DNA of 64,000 bases from NCBI GenBank assembly GCA_019918135.1, contig WBZZ01004819.1:377501-441500 (forward strand). Reading direction: 5' to 3'. Below are positions 17,777 to 26,801 of this stretch, in pieces. Under the pieces are notes generated by a model. It saw only the letters and a program-made list of their open reading frames with translations. It searched no databases and was not told where the DNA came from. The position numbers were made by a program, and so were the translations under genes. The stretch is from Paulinella micropora. Taxonomy: Eukaryota; Cercozoa; Imbricatea; Euglyphida; Paulinellidae. Numbering within the stretch: the stretch's first letter is position 1; the number at the start of each line of letters is the position of its first letter.

Positions 17777-18171
17777 TCTTTCGCCGTTTTCGCCGTGTAT
17801 GGTAAATATTGGCTCGTTTTTCCCTTTATATTTTTCATAACAATCAAAGCATTTTCAACGATATCGCATCTGTATTTATCCCTTACACGATAAACGAATT
17901 TTTTAAACTCTGTTATGATTGAATTTAATTTTGCCTTTGTCCTTGGTTTGCTGTCTGCGTCCTTGGGCTCGTGTGCTCTTATGACTTTGAATATAAAGCC
18001 GTCTTCTGTTGCGTCGTCGTCTTCGTCGTCGTGTATGCCAATTAAACACCTAAAGAATTTTTCCCTAACGTCATCAGTAAAATCATGCCTTTCTAAATGT
18101 TTTTTAATTAGCGCCTTCACAAACGCCCGCCCTGCTTCACTGCTCACGGCTTTTTTGCTTTGGTTGCTCAT
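17764..18171 (-). CDS. hypothetical core protein at the right junction, 135 residues
   Basis: MSNQSKKAVSSEAGRAFV..., helical, with acidic HDDEDDDATEDG near the middle and a basic C-terminal part (KFVYRVRDKYRCDIVENALI). The ATG is the last arm base plus two core bases, so the leader is wholly arm-derived. Unknown function. Confidence 0.5.
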   Translation of the reverse strand: MSNQSKKAVSSEAGRAFVKALIKKHLERHDFTDDVREKFFRCLIGIHDDEDDDATEDGFIFKVIRAHEPKDADSKPRTKAKLNSIITEFKKFVYRVRDKYRCDIVENALIVMKNIKGKTSQYLPYTAKTAKEWNY

Positions 18172-18247
18172 TTCTCACCTTCTCTATATAAAAAAGAAAA
18201 AGCCCCCGCAAATAGCGGTAGAAGCCCTAATCTCATATATATGAGAT
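18172..18247 (-). promoter_or_regulatory. leader with perfect 18-bp palindrome at the arm/core junction, right
   Basis: Inverse copy of 14839-14916 (palindrome at 18230-18247), placed directly upstream of the ATG at 18171 of a different core gene. Confidence 0.5.
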
Positions 18248-18282
18248 AATATATAAAATTATGCTTTGTATTGCTGGCCGTG

Positions 18283-18423
18283 TTATGCCGTTATTGCCGT
18301 ATTTATAGAGGGCGCTAAGTCTTCTTTATGTAATCGTATTATGTTATTTTTTTCCGCGTTAATATCGCACTCTGTAAAAATGCGGGCTAGTGTATCCAAT
18401 TCGTTTAAGGTTAGTTTGTCCAT
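18283..18423 (-). CDS. 46-residue protein, right copy
   Basis: Inverse copy of 14663-14803 with the same start and stop. Confidence 0.45.
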   Translation of the reverse strand: MDKLTLNELDTLARIFTECDINAEKNNIIRLHKEDLAPSINTAITA

Positions 18424-18431
18424 ATTGTCAT

Positions 18432-18761
18432 TTAATGCCGTTTTGATGGCGTGCGTCTTTTGCTTCTTTTTTGTGCGTAATTTGGGTTTCCATAAACCGC
18501 CCGCCGTTTTCTTTCCGTCGCGGGGGTGTATGCTTTCTTGATTTTATAATATCGCGTTTTTCCTTCCTTTGTCTTGTGTTTGAGATATGAGAAATAATAA
18601 GTTTGTCCGTTTATAATTTCTTTCTTTGGTGCTGGCGGTGTTGCCCTGTCTTCTTCGAGACTACCAACGGGACGACCGCGGGGGCGTTTAATCATTATGT
18701 CGCTGTCTCCGCGACGCTCTAAAGCGGTGATGCCGTTGCTTTCTACGTCTGCCGTTGTCAT
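18432..18761 (-). CDS. AT-hook protein, right copy
   Basis: Inverse copy of 14325-14654, identical in sequence as far as compared, with the same leader. Confidence 0.7.
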   Translation of the reverse strand: MTTADVESNGITALERRGDSDIMIKRPRGRPVGSLEEDRATPPAPKKEIINGQTYYFSYLKHKTKEGKTRYYKIKKAYTPATERKRRAVYGNPNYAQKRSKRRTPSKRH

Positions 18762-18935
18762 TGTCCTATATTATAGGGGGTATATAAATTTTAGATGAAC
18801 ATTAATTAATTAATCTTCTTTAATGGTAAATATGAGCCGTATTTTAATTTAAAGCGTTAAGGGTATATACTTTATAATAATTATTTATTTTTCAAAATAA
18901 TTATTCTTGCGGGGATATAACACAAGCAAAAAAAA

Positions 18936-20047
18936 ATGAGCGGGTATGGGACTGACCGAGGGGTATATGTTAGTGAAGATAAAAACTCTAACGCGAAATT
19001 AAATACCGACGCGGGCGGGTGTCGCGTTTTCTTTCGTGAAATGAAAGCGTCGCCATTATATGCCGTAAAGGTGAATACGGCCGATTTATTGGACTTCATA
19101 AAAGAAAACCCGCACGCCATGGAAAGTTTAGGAACTGCTCTATTTTTGAAACCATACGCAGACATTGACAAGACATATGACACGGAGGAAGACCGAGCCA
19201 TAAATGAAGTATCTGATTATACGCGAGCCCGTGAGGCTTTTGAAGAATTATTTAACGGGGATATGATAGCCTTGAGCGGGTGCGGATATTCAAGCAAGAA
19301 AGAAAATACGTTAATTCGTTTCATTTCGTGGGGAATAGTGGCGAACTATACGGCGACCCGTTAGAAATTAAGCAAATTATCAAAGACGAATTGCCCGACT
19401 ATAAGGCGTTGGGTTATGATTTGGCCGTTTATCATAAAGCGGGAACTCCAAGCGGAATGCGAGCGCCTTATGCGGTTAAGAAAGGAGAAAACCGACGGCT
19501 GGAACTCGTGGAAGGAATAGAGGGCGGGCGCCTTATTACAAAGGACATAAGCGAGATACAGAACGATTTATATGAGTGTCTTTTGATAACCACGGCCGAG
19601 CACAACGAGATAAACAACACACGACCCGCGGAGGTAAAGAACGCGGACATTAATATTAATAAGTTATTTGAGGCGATACCAGTATTAAAACACGAGGCGG
19701 GGGCGCACACGATAAAGGACATAAGCGAAGCGGAAACCGACGAGGGGACGCTAAAGACTTATAAGTTAAAAAGACTGATACCGACTTTATGCCACTTGTG
19801 CGACAGAATGCACGAGGCCGATAACACATTATTTATATTACAATTTGCGAACGGGGCGAAATTGGCGGGGTGTTGGAAGCAAAAACAAGAGGCCGAAGTT
19901 AAAGGCGAAACCCCCCGTTATATCACTCTAACGGCGGGAACTGCGACGTATGCGGAGAAAATCAAATTTTACATTAGACCGCTAACGAGAACCGCCAAGC
20001 AATCCAACAACGAGAAGCGCAGGAACTCACCGAACAACTCAACATAA
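18936..20047 (+). CDS. archaeo-eukaryotic primase-like protein, right copy; looks broken in about two places
   Basis: Inverse copy of 14150-13039, with no residue difference noticed. Same AEP and Cys/His motifs, followed 56 bp later by the helicase ATG. Confidence 0.7.
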
Positions 20048-20103
20048 TCGGCGCGGACATAATAAACACAACGGAGGCATTTTGTAGTAGTATTAAGGAC
20101 TTT

Positions 20104-22332
20104 ATGAAAGAACAGAGCAAGCCGACGCCAACATATGATATTGTAGCCATTAAAAGCGGACTAGGCACAGGCAAGACAACGGCAAACTCAAAGGCGATAA
20201 CTAATCTTATTTTAAACTGCGAAGAGATAACCGAATTAATAAGGGGCGCCAATTTAAACACTATTAAGAAAAACGCAGGCGAAATTGTGGAAAAACTAAA
20301 AAATAACCCATTAGCCCGCGATATAATAGAAAAACATAAAGACAACCCCACAGAGGCGATACTGCTATTAAGGCAAACGCCCCGCTTTAAATCTATTGTA
20401 AGCAGTTATAGGCGGACACTGGCGAGCGACTATAAAAGCAAATACCCTTTAAATGTGGATTACAGAGACGAGCCGAAGGGGAAATTAAAAAAGAATAATT
20501 TGACCATTCAAGCAGATAGTTTTCACAGAATACCGATAAGCAGAGAGACAATTAATAAATTAGTTATTGATGAGGCCGACCAATTCGTTAAGCACTTAAC
20601 GAGTGATACGTTTAAGAAGTCGCGGAACAACAAGAACAATTGGGAGATAATAAAATATGTAATAGGCACGGCTAAACAAATAATATTAATGTCGGGAACA
20701 TTAAAAGCCGATGATATTGAATTCTTTCAAAACATACGGCGGGAATGTGGCAGAGAGGCAAAAACGCTATTTATTAAAAATGATAATATTGCGAGCAAAA
20801 CAAAACGCCATATACACATTAAGGCGGGCAATATCGGCGAGGCTTACGAACATATTATTAAATTAAGGCGCGAGGGTAAAAGGGTATTAGTCCCCGCGAA
20901 TATTGGTAAAAGACGGCTTAGAACGTTAGCGAAGATGTTAAAGAGGGATAAGCACAGAGTGCTATTAATAACGGGAGAAACAAACAAAACGGAAGAAGTG
21001 CGGGAAGCAATGGCCGACGAATACAAGAAATGGGCGGAGTATGATATCGTTATTTACTCGCCAGCAATTACGGGGGGTTTGGATTACTTCCATAAGGGGG
21101 TTTTTCATAATATTGTGGCCGTGGCGTGTAATAAGACAAACATGAGCGGGGATTTCTACCAGATGTTGGGCAGAATACGGCACCCGATAGACAGCAATAT
21201 ATACTTATTTTATACAAACTATAACACGGCGACCATTGAAAGCGAAACGCAGTATTTAAGGCAATTAAGCGCGAGCCTTAACGACAGGCAAAAGCGGGAC
21301 AAAATCGCAACCTTGGCGAATCGGACATATGGGCAATATGGCGCCGTCAATGTAGTGGCAAACGATTATATAAAATTGTTAGCGAAAAACAAAGTAGAAC
21401 AGAACAAAGACACCCGCCAATGGATACAGAATTTAATAAAGTATTTCATATTAGCCGACTACGAAATAAGCGATTTAGAGGAGCCAAACGCGAGCGAGCC
21501 GACAATTAAGAAGGCGAAAATAACAGAGGCCATGATTAAAAAAGAGGACGCCAAAACCTTATTTGAAGCCCGAAGTATTACAGACGCGGAATATGTCGCG
21601 TTGAGGGAGAACACGGAGGGCAGAGAATGGACGACCGCCGAAGAAGTGGAATTTAAAAAGGCGAGAATTAAAAAAGAGATGCTGAAGCCAGACGCAGACG
21701 AGCCCGCGGATAGTTTATTTTATAAAACATTTGATGATGACAGATTAAGATATTATATACGGAATTACAGGCCGTATAATAAGGACGTAGAGGATAAACA
21801 AAGCGAGGGGTTAAATTACATAAAACAAAGAGAGCAGAACAGAGATGAGAAAAACAGATTAACAACAGACGAACAGGGCAACCCGACGGAATGCGGGGTT
21901 ATGGAATACTCATTTAACACAATAAACACAGAACGGCGCTATAATAGGCACATAAACCTTATACAAGTTATAAGCGGTTTAGGAATAAAGAACATATGGG
22001 ACTTTGAAACAAAGATAAGCGCGGAGGAATTAAAAGAGACGATTAAACGGCAGGAATGGCTAGCAAAGGCCGACGAATTGGTTTTATATACAACAGACAC
22101 GAAGAAGCAGAAAAAGATTATAGACCATATGAACACGACAACAAATAAAACATTTCTAAGAGATACATTATATTTTATTAATACAGCGATGCGGGCAGAG
22201 TGGGGGGTATCACTAACGGCAACCAATAAGCACGCTACGCATTACGAATTACGACCGAATAAAACATTAACGGCGATGTTTAAGAATGAGAGAATGCTGA
22301 AATTCATTAATGGGTGGCCTTATTTAGGCTAG
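20104..22332 (+). CDS. SF2 replicative helicase, UL9-like, right copy
   Basis: Inverse copy of 12982-10754. Three residue differences were seen (AIKSG for AITSG, LDYF for LDYY, DKQSE for DKLSE). All helicase motifs are intact in both copies, so both may be functional or the arms are homogenised. Confidence 0.8.
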   Translation: MKEQSKPTPTYDIVAIKSGLGTGKTTANSKAITNLILNCEEITELIRGANLNTIKKNAGEIVEKLKNNPLARDIIEKHKDNPTEAILLLRQTPRFKSIVSSYRRTLASDYKSKYPLNVDYRDEPKGKLKKNNLTIQADSFHRIPISRETINKLVIDEADQFVKHLTSDTFKKSRNNKNNWEIIKYVIGTAKQIILMSGTLKADDIEFFQNIRRECGREAKTLFIKNDNIASKTKRHIHIKAGNIGEAYEHIIKLRREGKRVLVPANIGKRRLRTLAKMLKRDKHRVLLITGETNKTEEVREAMADEYKKWAEYDIVIYSPAITGGLDYFHKGVFHNIVAVACNKTNMSGDFYQMLGRIRHPIDSNIYLFYTNYNTATIESETQYLRQLSASLNDRQKRDKIATLANRTYGQYGAVNVVANDYIKLLAKNKVEQNKDTRQWIQNLIKYFILADYEISDLEEPNASEPTIKKAKITEAMIKKEDAKTLFEARSITDAEYVALRENTEGREWTTAEEVEFKKARIKKEMLKPDADEPADSLFYKTFDDDRLRYYIRNYRPYNKDVEDKQSEGLNYIKQREQNRDEKNRLTTDEQGNPTECGVMEYSFNTINTERRYNRHINLIQVISGLGIKNIWDFETKISAEELKETIKRQEWLAKADELVLYTTDTKKQKKIIDHMNTTTNKTFLRDTLYFINTAMRAEWGVSLTATNKHATHYELRPNKTLTAMFKNERMLKFINGWPYLG

Positions 22333-22901
22333 TAAGTTTATTGAAGAGAGCGGGGGTATCTTTTTTTTGGAGTATCTTTTTTTTGGGGTATCTTTTTTTT
22401 GGGGTATCTTTTTTTGGGGTATCTTTTTTTTGGGGTATCTTTTTTTTGGAAGTCGTCAAAATATAAAAATTCTTCTTCGTATTGATTTTCTTTCTGATTT
22501 GAGGGGGTATCTTTTTTTGATGAGAGTAATGAAGGAATTAAGGGTTAATTACGCTTACTATTGATTTGGGGGTATGTAGTCCATTTTTTCTATAAAGAGT
22601 AGGAAAAGATACCCCCTAATGAGGAAAATGAAGGAAAAAGGACGAAAAAGGCCTTCGTATTGATTTGAAGGAAGATGAAGGAATAACGGGGAAAACAGCA
22701 AAAAACGATTTCAACGGATAACGGGGGCAGAATATTTAACCCCAAGGTACCCCCGTATATTACCGCTTAACTTTTGCGTACCGACACATGCCCCCGCTTA
22801 ACTTTTACTTATTGCCCTTGTTTAACTTTTACTTACCATACTATAAAAAAATATACGTATAAGATATACGCCCCGCAAAATATAAAGGCTTATAATCTCC
22901 A
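22333..22901. other. origin-like intergenic region, right copy
   Basis: Inverse copy of 10753-10184: GGGGTATC array at ~22352-22449 and iterons near 22765-22835. Same interpretation. Confidence 0.5.
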
Positions 22902-23177
22902 ATGACCGCAAGATATAACGAACTTAAAGCACAATACGAAAGAGAACAAGCCGAGGACTTAGTATATTACGGCGATGTATTAGAAGAACATTACTGCCCG
23001 AAGTGTAAAGAGCCAAAAATACATATTGTTTCTAATGGTAAAAAACTTAAACACTGCGAAGAGTGTAGAGAGAAACGGAAAAAACCGCAAAAGCGGGCAA
23101 AACCAAAGCAAACAACGCCAACCCCCACCGATGGACAACCCGCAACCGAGCAATCATTAATTTATTATTTATCATAA
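22902..23177 (+). CDS. zinc-ribbon protein, right copy
   Basis: Inverse copy of 10183-9908, same knuckles and tail. Preceded by TATAAAAAAATATACG, a TATA-like sequence, ~60 bp upstream. Confidence 0.65.
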   Translation: MTARYNELKAQYEREQAEDLVYYGDVLEEHYCPKCKEPKIHIVSNGKKLKHCEECREKRKKPQKRAKPKQTTPTPTDGQPATEQSLIYYLS

Positions 23178-23247
23178 AACACACAATAAAAAAACAAGTA
23201 TAATATACGACCACCGCAACAGATAAAGGTTTTTTTATTAACTTCAA

Positions 23248-23604
23248 ATGTTTGAAATCACCGCGAAATTTAAGAACACCGACCCATACGACAATCTGCA
23301 ATTTTACACCAGCGAAAAAATAAATAGCGCTTCTTTCAACGCTTTGACCAAATTATGCGACAGACTAAAAGAGAAATACCCACATAACAAACACCAACCA
23401 GCAACCGCCACCGCTTACGGGTTAATTTATGTAAAAACCGCCCCCTTATCTGGTTTCAAACCGCTTCAAAATGCTATATACAAATTTAACATTGAAACAC
23501 ACGAAGCCACCAAAAAGAACGGCGAGACGTTTATTATTCTCAAAATAACGGGAGCGCCTATGATGGTATCGCGAAACGAAACAAAAATTAATTTATTTGA
23601 ATAA
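23248..23604 (+). CDS. conserved 118-residue protein, right copy
   Basis: Inverse copy of 9838-9482 with one visible substitution (ITGAP for IAGAP). ATG at 23248 follows an A/T-rich leader with TATAATATACGAC, a box-like sequence also seen in part before the recombinase. Confidence 0.6.
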   Translation: MFEITAKFKNTDPYDNLQFYTSEKINSASFNALTKLCDRLKEKYPHNKHQPATATAYGLIYVKTAPLSGFKPLQNAIYKFNIETHEATKKNGETFIILKITGAPMMVSRNETKINLFE

Positions 23605-23623
23605 GTTAAATCAACTTACATAT

Positions 23624-24004
23624 ATGATGTCAAAGTGCCCCGTATGTAGCGCCGTCTTTAAATCTAAAAATGCTTTAGTAATACACACCGCACGCACTCA
23701 CACACACCATGACATATTAAAATTTTTGAAGGCTTTGAACGAGTGTTTAAACGGCCTTATAACCACGCAAACAACCACGCCCGAAACAATACAAAATATT
23801 TCTCAAATTAACAATTACTTAAACGCAACAAACCCCGACACATACGCCCAATTAATCAAAATAAAGGATAATTTAAAGCAACTGCCGAACACTGAAAAAT
23901 ATAAAGTAATGTACGATATATACGAGCGCGTTTTATATGCTTACATGTCCGACATAAAGCCCGTTATTGACGATATGATAACCGCCACCGCGACCACAAA
24001 ATAA
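23624..24004 (+). CDS. C2H2 zinc-finger protein, right copy
   Basis: Inverse copy of 9462-9082, identical in the regions compared. Same finger and start. Confidence 0.65.
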   Translation: MMSKCPVCSAVFKSKNALVIHTARTHTHHDILKFLKALNECLNGLITTQTTTPETIQNISQINNYLNATNPDTYAQLIKIKDNLKQLPNTEKYKVMYDIYERVLYAYMSDIKPVIDDMITATATTK

Positions 24005-24087
24005 AATAAATCGTTAGGACTTTTACCGCGCCACCAATTTTTGTACTTTTTTGCTCCTGTCGTCTTTTGGCTTTTGTCGTCCCGCCT

Positions 24088-24107
24088 ATCTCCAACGTGT
24101 TGGAGAT
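24088..24107. promoter_or_regulatory. 20-bp palindrome, operator-like, right arm
   Basis: ATCTCCAAC-GT-GTTGGAGAT, the inverse of the left-arm site. Confidence 0.5.
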
Positions 24108-24131
24108 TACCAGAGACAAAAGCAGACCAAG

Positions 24132-24635
24132 ATGACTGACAGCCGAAGCCTTATACCGCGGAACGCCCCCGAAACCAATGAAGACGTAGAACGGCGAATT
24201 AAGCGACGTAGGCACATGACGAACGTTGACAAGATAAAAGCGGGGATTGAAAAAGCCGAAGGAGATATTAAAGCCTTCATTCATAAAATAGCCTCTTTAG
24301 AAAGCCAAAAAACCAAAAAAGAACAAGAACTAACAGCGTTTAAAAAGGCTCTCAAAGATGCTACCGAATTGAATGAAGACATTAATATTACCAAGGATTT
24401 AACTCAGCGACAGGAACGTATTACCGCTCAATTGAAACTCGTAAAAGATTGGGTAGCACAAGGTGGCCACAGGAAAATTGAAGGCTTCAAACAACCTCAT
24501 TATAATAAGGTTATTAATTTGATTTATACAGGAGTTGATTTTAACGACGCTCTCGCCCGTGTCATCTCAAAAATTAACAAGTCTAACGCATCTACTCAAA
24601 TGGTAGTCTCCGCCTCGTCTTCGTCCTCCGTGTAA
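24132..24635 (+). CDS. coiled-coil protein, right copy
   Basis: Inverse copy of 8954-8451 with one visible substitution (VDK for VDE). The start is ATG at 24132, preceded by the same palindrome at 24088-24107. Confidence 0.6.
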   Translation: MTDSRSLIPRNAPETNEDVERRIKRRRHMTNVDKIKAGIEKAEGDIKAFIHKIASLESQKTKKEQELTAFKKALKDATELNEDINITKDLTQRQERITAQLKLVKDWVAQGGHRKIEGFKQPHYNKVINLIYTGVDFNDALARVISKINKSNASTQMVVSASSSSSV

Positions 24636-24726
24636 TCTGTGCTTTAAGCACAAAGTTATTATTAATTTACAAACAAAAAAAACCAAAAAAAAAAGGGGGC
24701 AACCCCGCCACAATTTCAAAGAGATT

Positions 24727-25224
24727 TTATTTATTTATTTTATTTTTAAGCCTCGCACTTTTTCGTATTGGTTGTTTTTTGCCGTTTTCGTCTATCAACT
24801 TAAACCCCGCAGGCTCTTTTGTCGTTGTCTCCGCGATGCTCTTTTTTGTCTCTGTTGTCTCTGTTGTCTCTGTTGTCTCTGTCTGCTTCGTCTCTGTCTG
24901 CTTTGCCTCTGTCTGCTTTGCCTCTGTCTGCTTCGTCTCTGTCTGCTTCGTCTTTTTTGCTTTTATAAACTCATTTACTATTTTCGCCCCAATCCCGCTA
25001 ATTTTCCTGAGTGTCGTATTTGTGATTACCCCGCCGTAGTCATTGTAAATTTTATTAAATAATTCATTTTTCTCCGCTCTGCTTCCTTTCTTCCCTAAGT
25101 TCTTATATTTGCCGTCGTTGCCATCGTCTTCTATGTCTTCACTTTCTGCCCCTTTGATATTTAAGCATAAATCTATTTTTCTTCGTAATTCCTCCAGCTC
25201 GGTTTTTAATCCCTCCTCCATCAT
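24727..25224 (-). CDS. small basic protein with KQTE repeats, right copy
   Basis: At 165 residues it is three longer than the left copy because the TET run has one more unit. It is otherwise almost identical, including the GIGAK motif and the basic tail. Repeat slippage is the main visible change between arms. Confidence 0.6.
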   Translation of the reverse strand: MMEEGLKTELEELRRKIDLCLNIKGAESEDIEDDGNDGKYKNLGKKGSRAEKNELFNKIYNDYGGVITNTTLRKISGIGAKIVNEFIKAKKTKQTETKQTEAKQTEAKQTETKQTETTETTETTETKKSIAETTTKEPAGFKLIDENGKKQPIRKSARLKNKINK

Positions 25225-26190
25225 GAGTCATTTCCCGCGGGTCTGCCACATTTACCCATGAATACGAGAAACTTGTTAATAAATCACCATGTCCTAATAC
25301 GTTGCTTACCCACGTGTTGAAATTTGTTGTTTTCGGGTCTGCGAAATTCGTATATGAAAGGCTCGCGTATAATTTACGCAACATACTGCTTCTCTGTGTG
25401 TAATCAGCAAGCCACGGGAAAGCTTTTGTTATTCGTTTGTTTAGTTCATTGTTTTTCTGTTTGTCTAATTGTCCCTCTTTGTTGATTATAACCGCCCCCT
25501 TTTTCTTAAAGTGGTTCCTTATTGCTTCAATTTTTTGTATTGTAAATTCGGGAGTAAATAGAATAACAGGCCTCTCTGTCCAGTTCTTTTTTGCCCCTCT
25601 CTTTTCTTTGCTAGGTTGTTTATTCTCAACCAACTCGGTTTATCTGGTATTAATTCATAAGTATTTTTCGCGAATATCTCAACAGGTCGCGCCCCTATTG
25701 CTAACATTAGGGCTAATAGCTTTAAATATGGGTCATCGCTCAAAATCATCTCGTTCATTTTCGCCATTACCTCCCGCACGTCAATCTGTATTTTTTGCTC
25801 GTTTTTTGCTTTTACATCTTTTTTGTATCCCTCAACTGTTTTAATTCGTTCGTCTTCATTGATGTTAAAGTATTTATCTAATTTACTCATCTCATATACT
25901 TTTTTGCTTTGATTTGGTTTTATTGCCCTTGTTCTTACTTCGCTTAATCTCTGCCTCCTTGAAGTCGTATTCGGGTAAATAATGGCGTATTTAGGGTAAA
26001 TAATTTGCATTGCTTTCAGTGCTTCCTCGTCTGTTGTTGTTTTACTAAATAATAACAAAATAGCATTATGAAAGGCTTTAGACGGCTTCGCATCACTCGT
26101 GAAAAAGTTTGATACAACATTATATATTTTTTGCTCTGTGTCTGCTACGTTTAACTGCTTGATAAATCTTTTATCGTTCTCGTTCCACAT
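25139..26190 (-). CDS. protelomerase-like tyrosine recombinase, right copy; looks broken in about one place
   Basis: Inverse copy of the gene at 6904-7955 with the same motifs (GARP, AKKREG, LRKLYA, LGHGD, SYSW). It starts with ATG at 26190, ~195 bp inside the right palindrome, mirroring the left end. Differences from the left copy are few. Confidence 0.75.
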
Positions 26191-26385
26191 TCTGCCCTGT
26201 TGTTGCTTTGTTGTTGCTTTTGTTTGCTTCGGTTATTGCCCCCCGCCACTCGCTCGCGCTCGTGTCTGCCCCCCGTTGTTCTGCGGGTCGTATGTTATAT
26301 AATAGACTTGTTTATATTTTTTCTTAACGTAAAAAAAATAAATATTTAATGATACTTTCCCCTTTTTGTGGGGTCTTGTGTTCTG

Positions 26386-26792
26386 ATCATTTATGTAGCA
26401 TAGACAGGTCTATATGGTATATCATAAAACAAGCCTTAGAAACATAAAAAAACGACATACGACATATCAAAAACATACATTGAAAAATATCAAAACATAC
26501 AAAGACGTAAAACAAAATATGAAAAAACGAATACTAAGCGCTCTTTTGCCAAAATGACGACAAAAAACATATAAATGAAATTTATATATATTTTATGATA
26601 ATAAAATATGTTTTTTGTCGTCATTTTGGCAAAAGAGCGCTTAGTATTCATTTTTTCATATTTGGTTTTACGTCTTTGTATGTTTTGATATTTTTCAATG
26701 TATGTTTTTGATATGTCGTATGTCGTTTTTTTATGTTTCTAAGGCTTGTTTTATGATATACCATATAGACCTGTCTATGCTACATAAATGAT
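26386..26792. repeat. right end palindrome, candidate telomere-resolution site
   Basis: Same structure as the left end, inverted. The 33-bp centre is the exact reverse complement of the left one, so the centre keeps a fixed orientation relative to the element. The outer arms at both ends share a base that differs from both inner arms. Confidence 0.8.
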
Positions 26793-26801
26793 ATATATAT
26801 G

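Larger units (their letters stand above)
18171..26792 (-). repeat. right inverted arm of the 20-kb element
   Basis: Inverse copy of 6302-14915. It begins exactly at the A of the start codon of the minus-strand core gene at 18171-17764. It includes all arm genes, the origin-like region and the end palindrome. Confidence 0.95.
6293..26801. mobile_element. 20.5-kb protelomerase-encoding element with 8.6-kb inverted arms
   Basis: The element proper runs 6302-26792. It is bounded by ATATATATG on both sides (6293-6301 and 26793-26801), a candidate target-site duplication or att core, though in AT-rich DNA. Its two arms are inverted copies and the 3.25-kb centre is unique. Each arm carries recombinase, primase, SF2 helicase and small DNA-binding proteins, and ends in a long palindrome. 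The plan resembles linear replicons with hairpin ends and terminal repeats. I see no major capsid protein, packaging ATPase or protein-primed polymerase, so it is more plasmid-like than Polinton-like. It looks mostly whole, with about three breaks per arm, the same ones in both arms. The arms are nearly identical, hence young or homogenised. Confidence 0.85.

Noticed and set aside
6302-26792. Polinton, virophage or Polinton-like virus
   Set aside because: I searched the frames for a double-jelly-roll capsid, packaging ATPase, adenain-type protease and protein-primed polymerase and saw none. The inverted arms and protelomerase point elsewhere. A very divergent capsid cannot be excluded by eye.
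6302-26792. Simple head-to-head dimer of a replicating hairpin genome
   Set aside because: The 3.25-kb centre is unique, with different genes on its two sides, so it is not a plain dimer with a palindromic middle.
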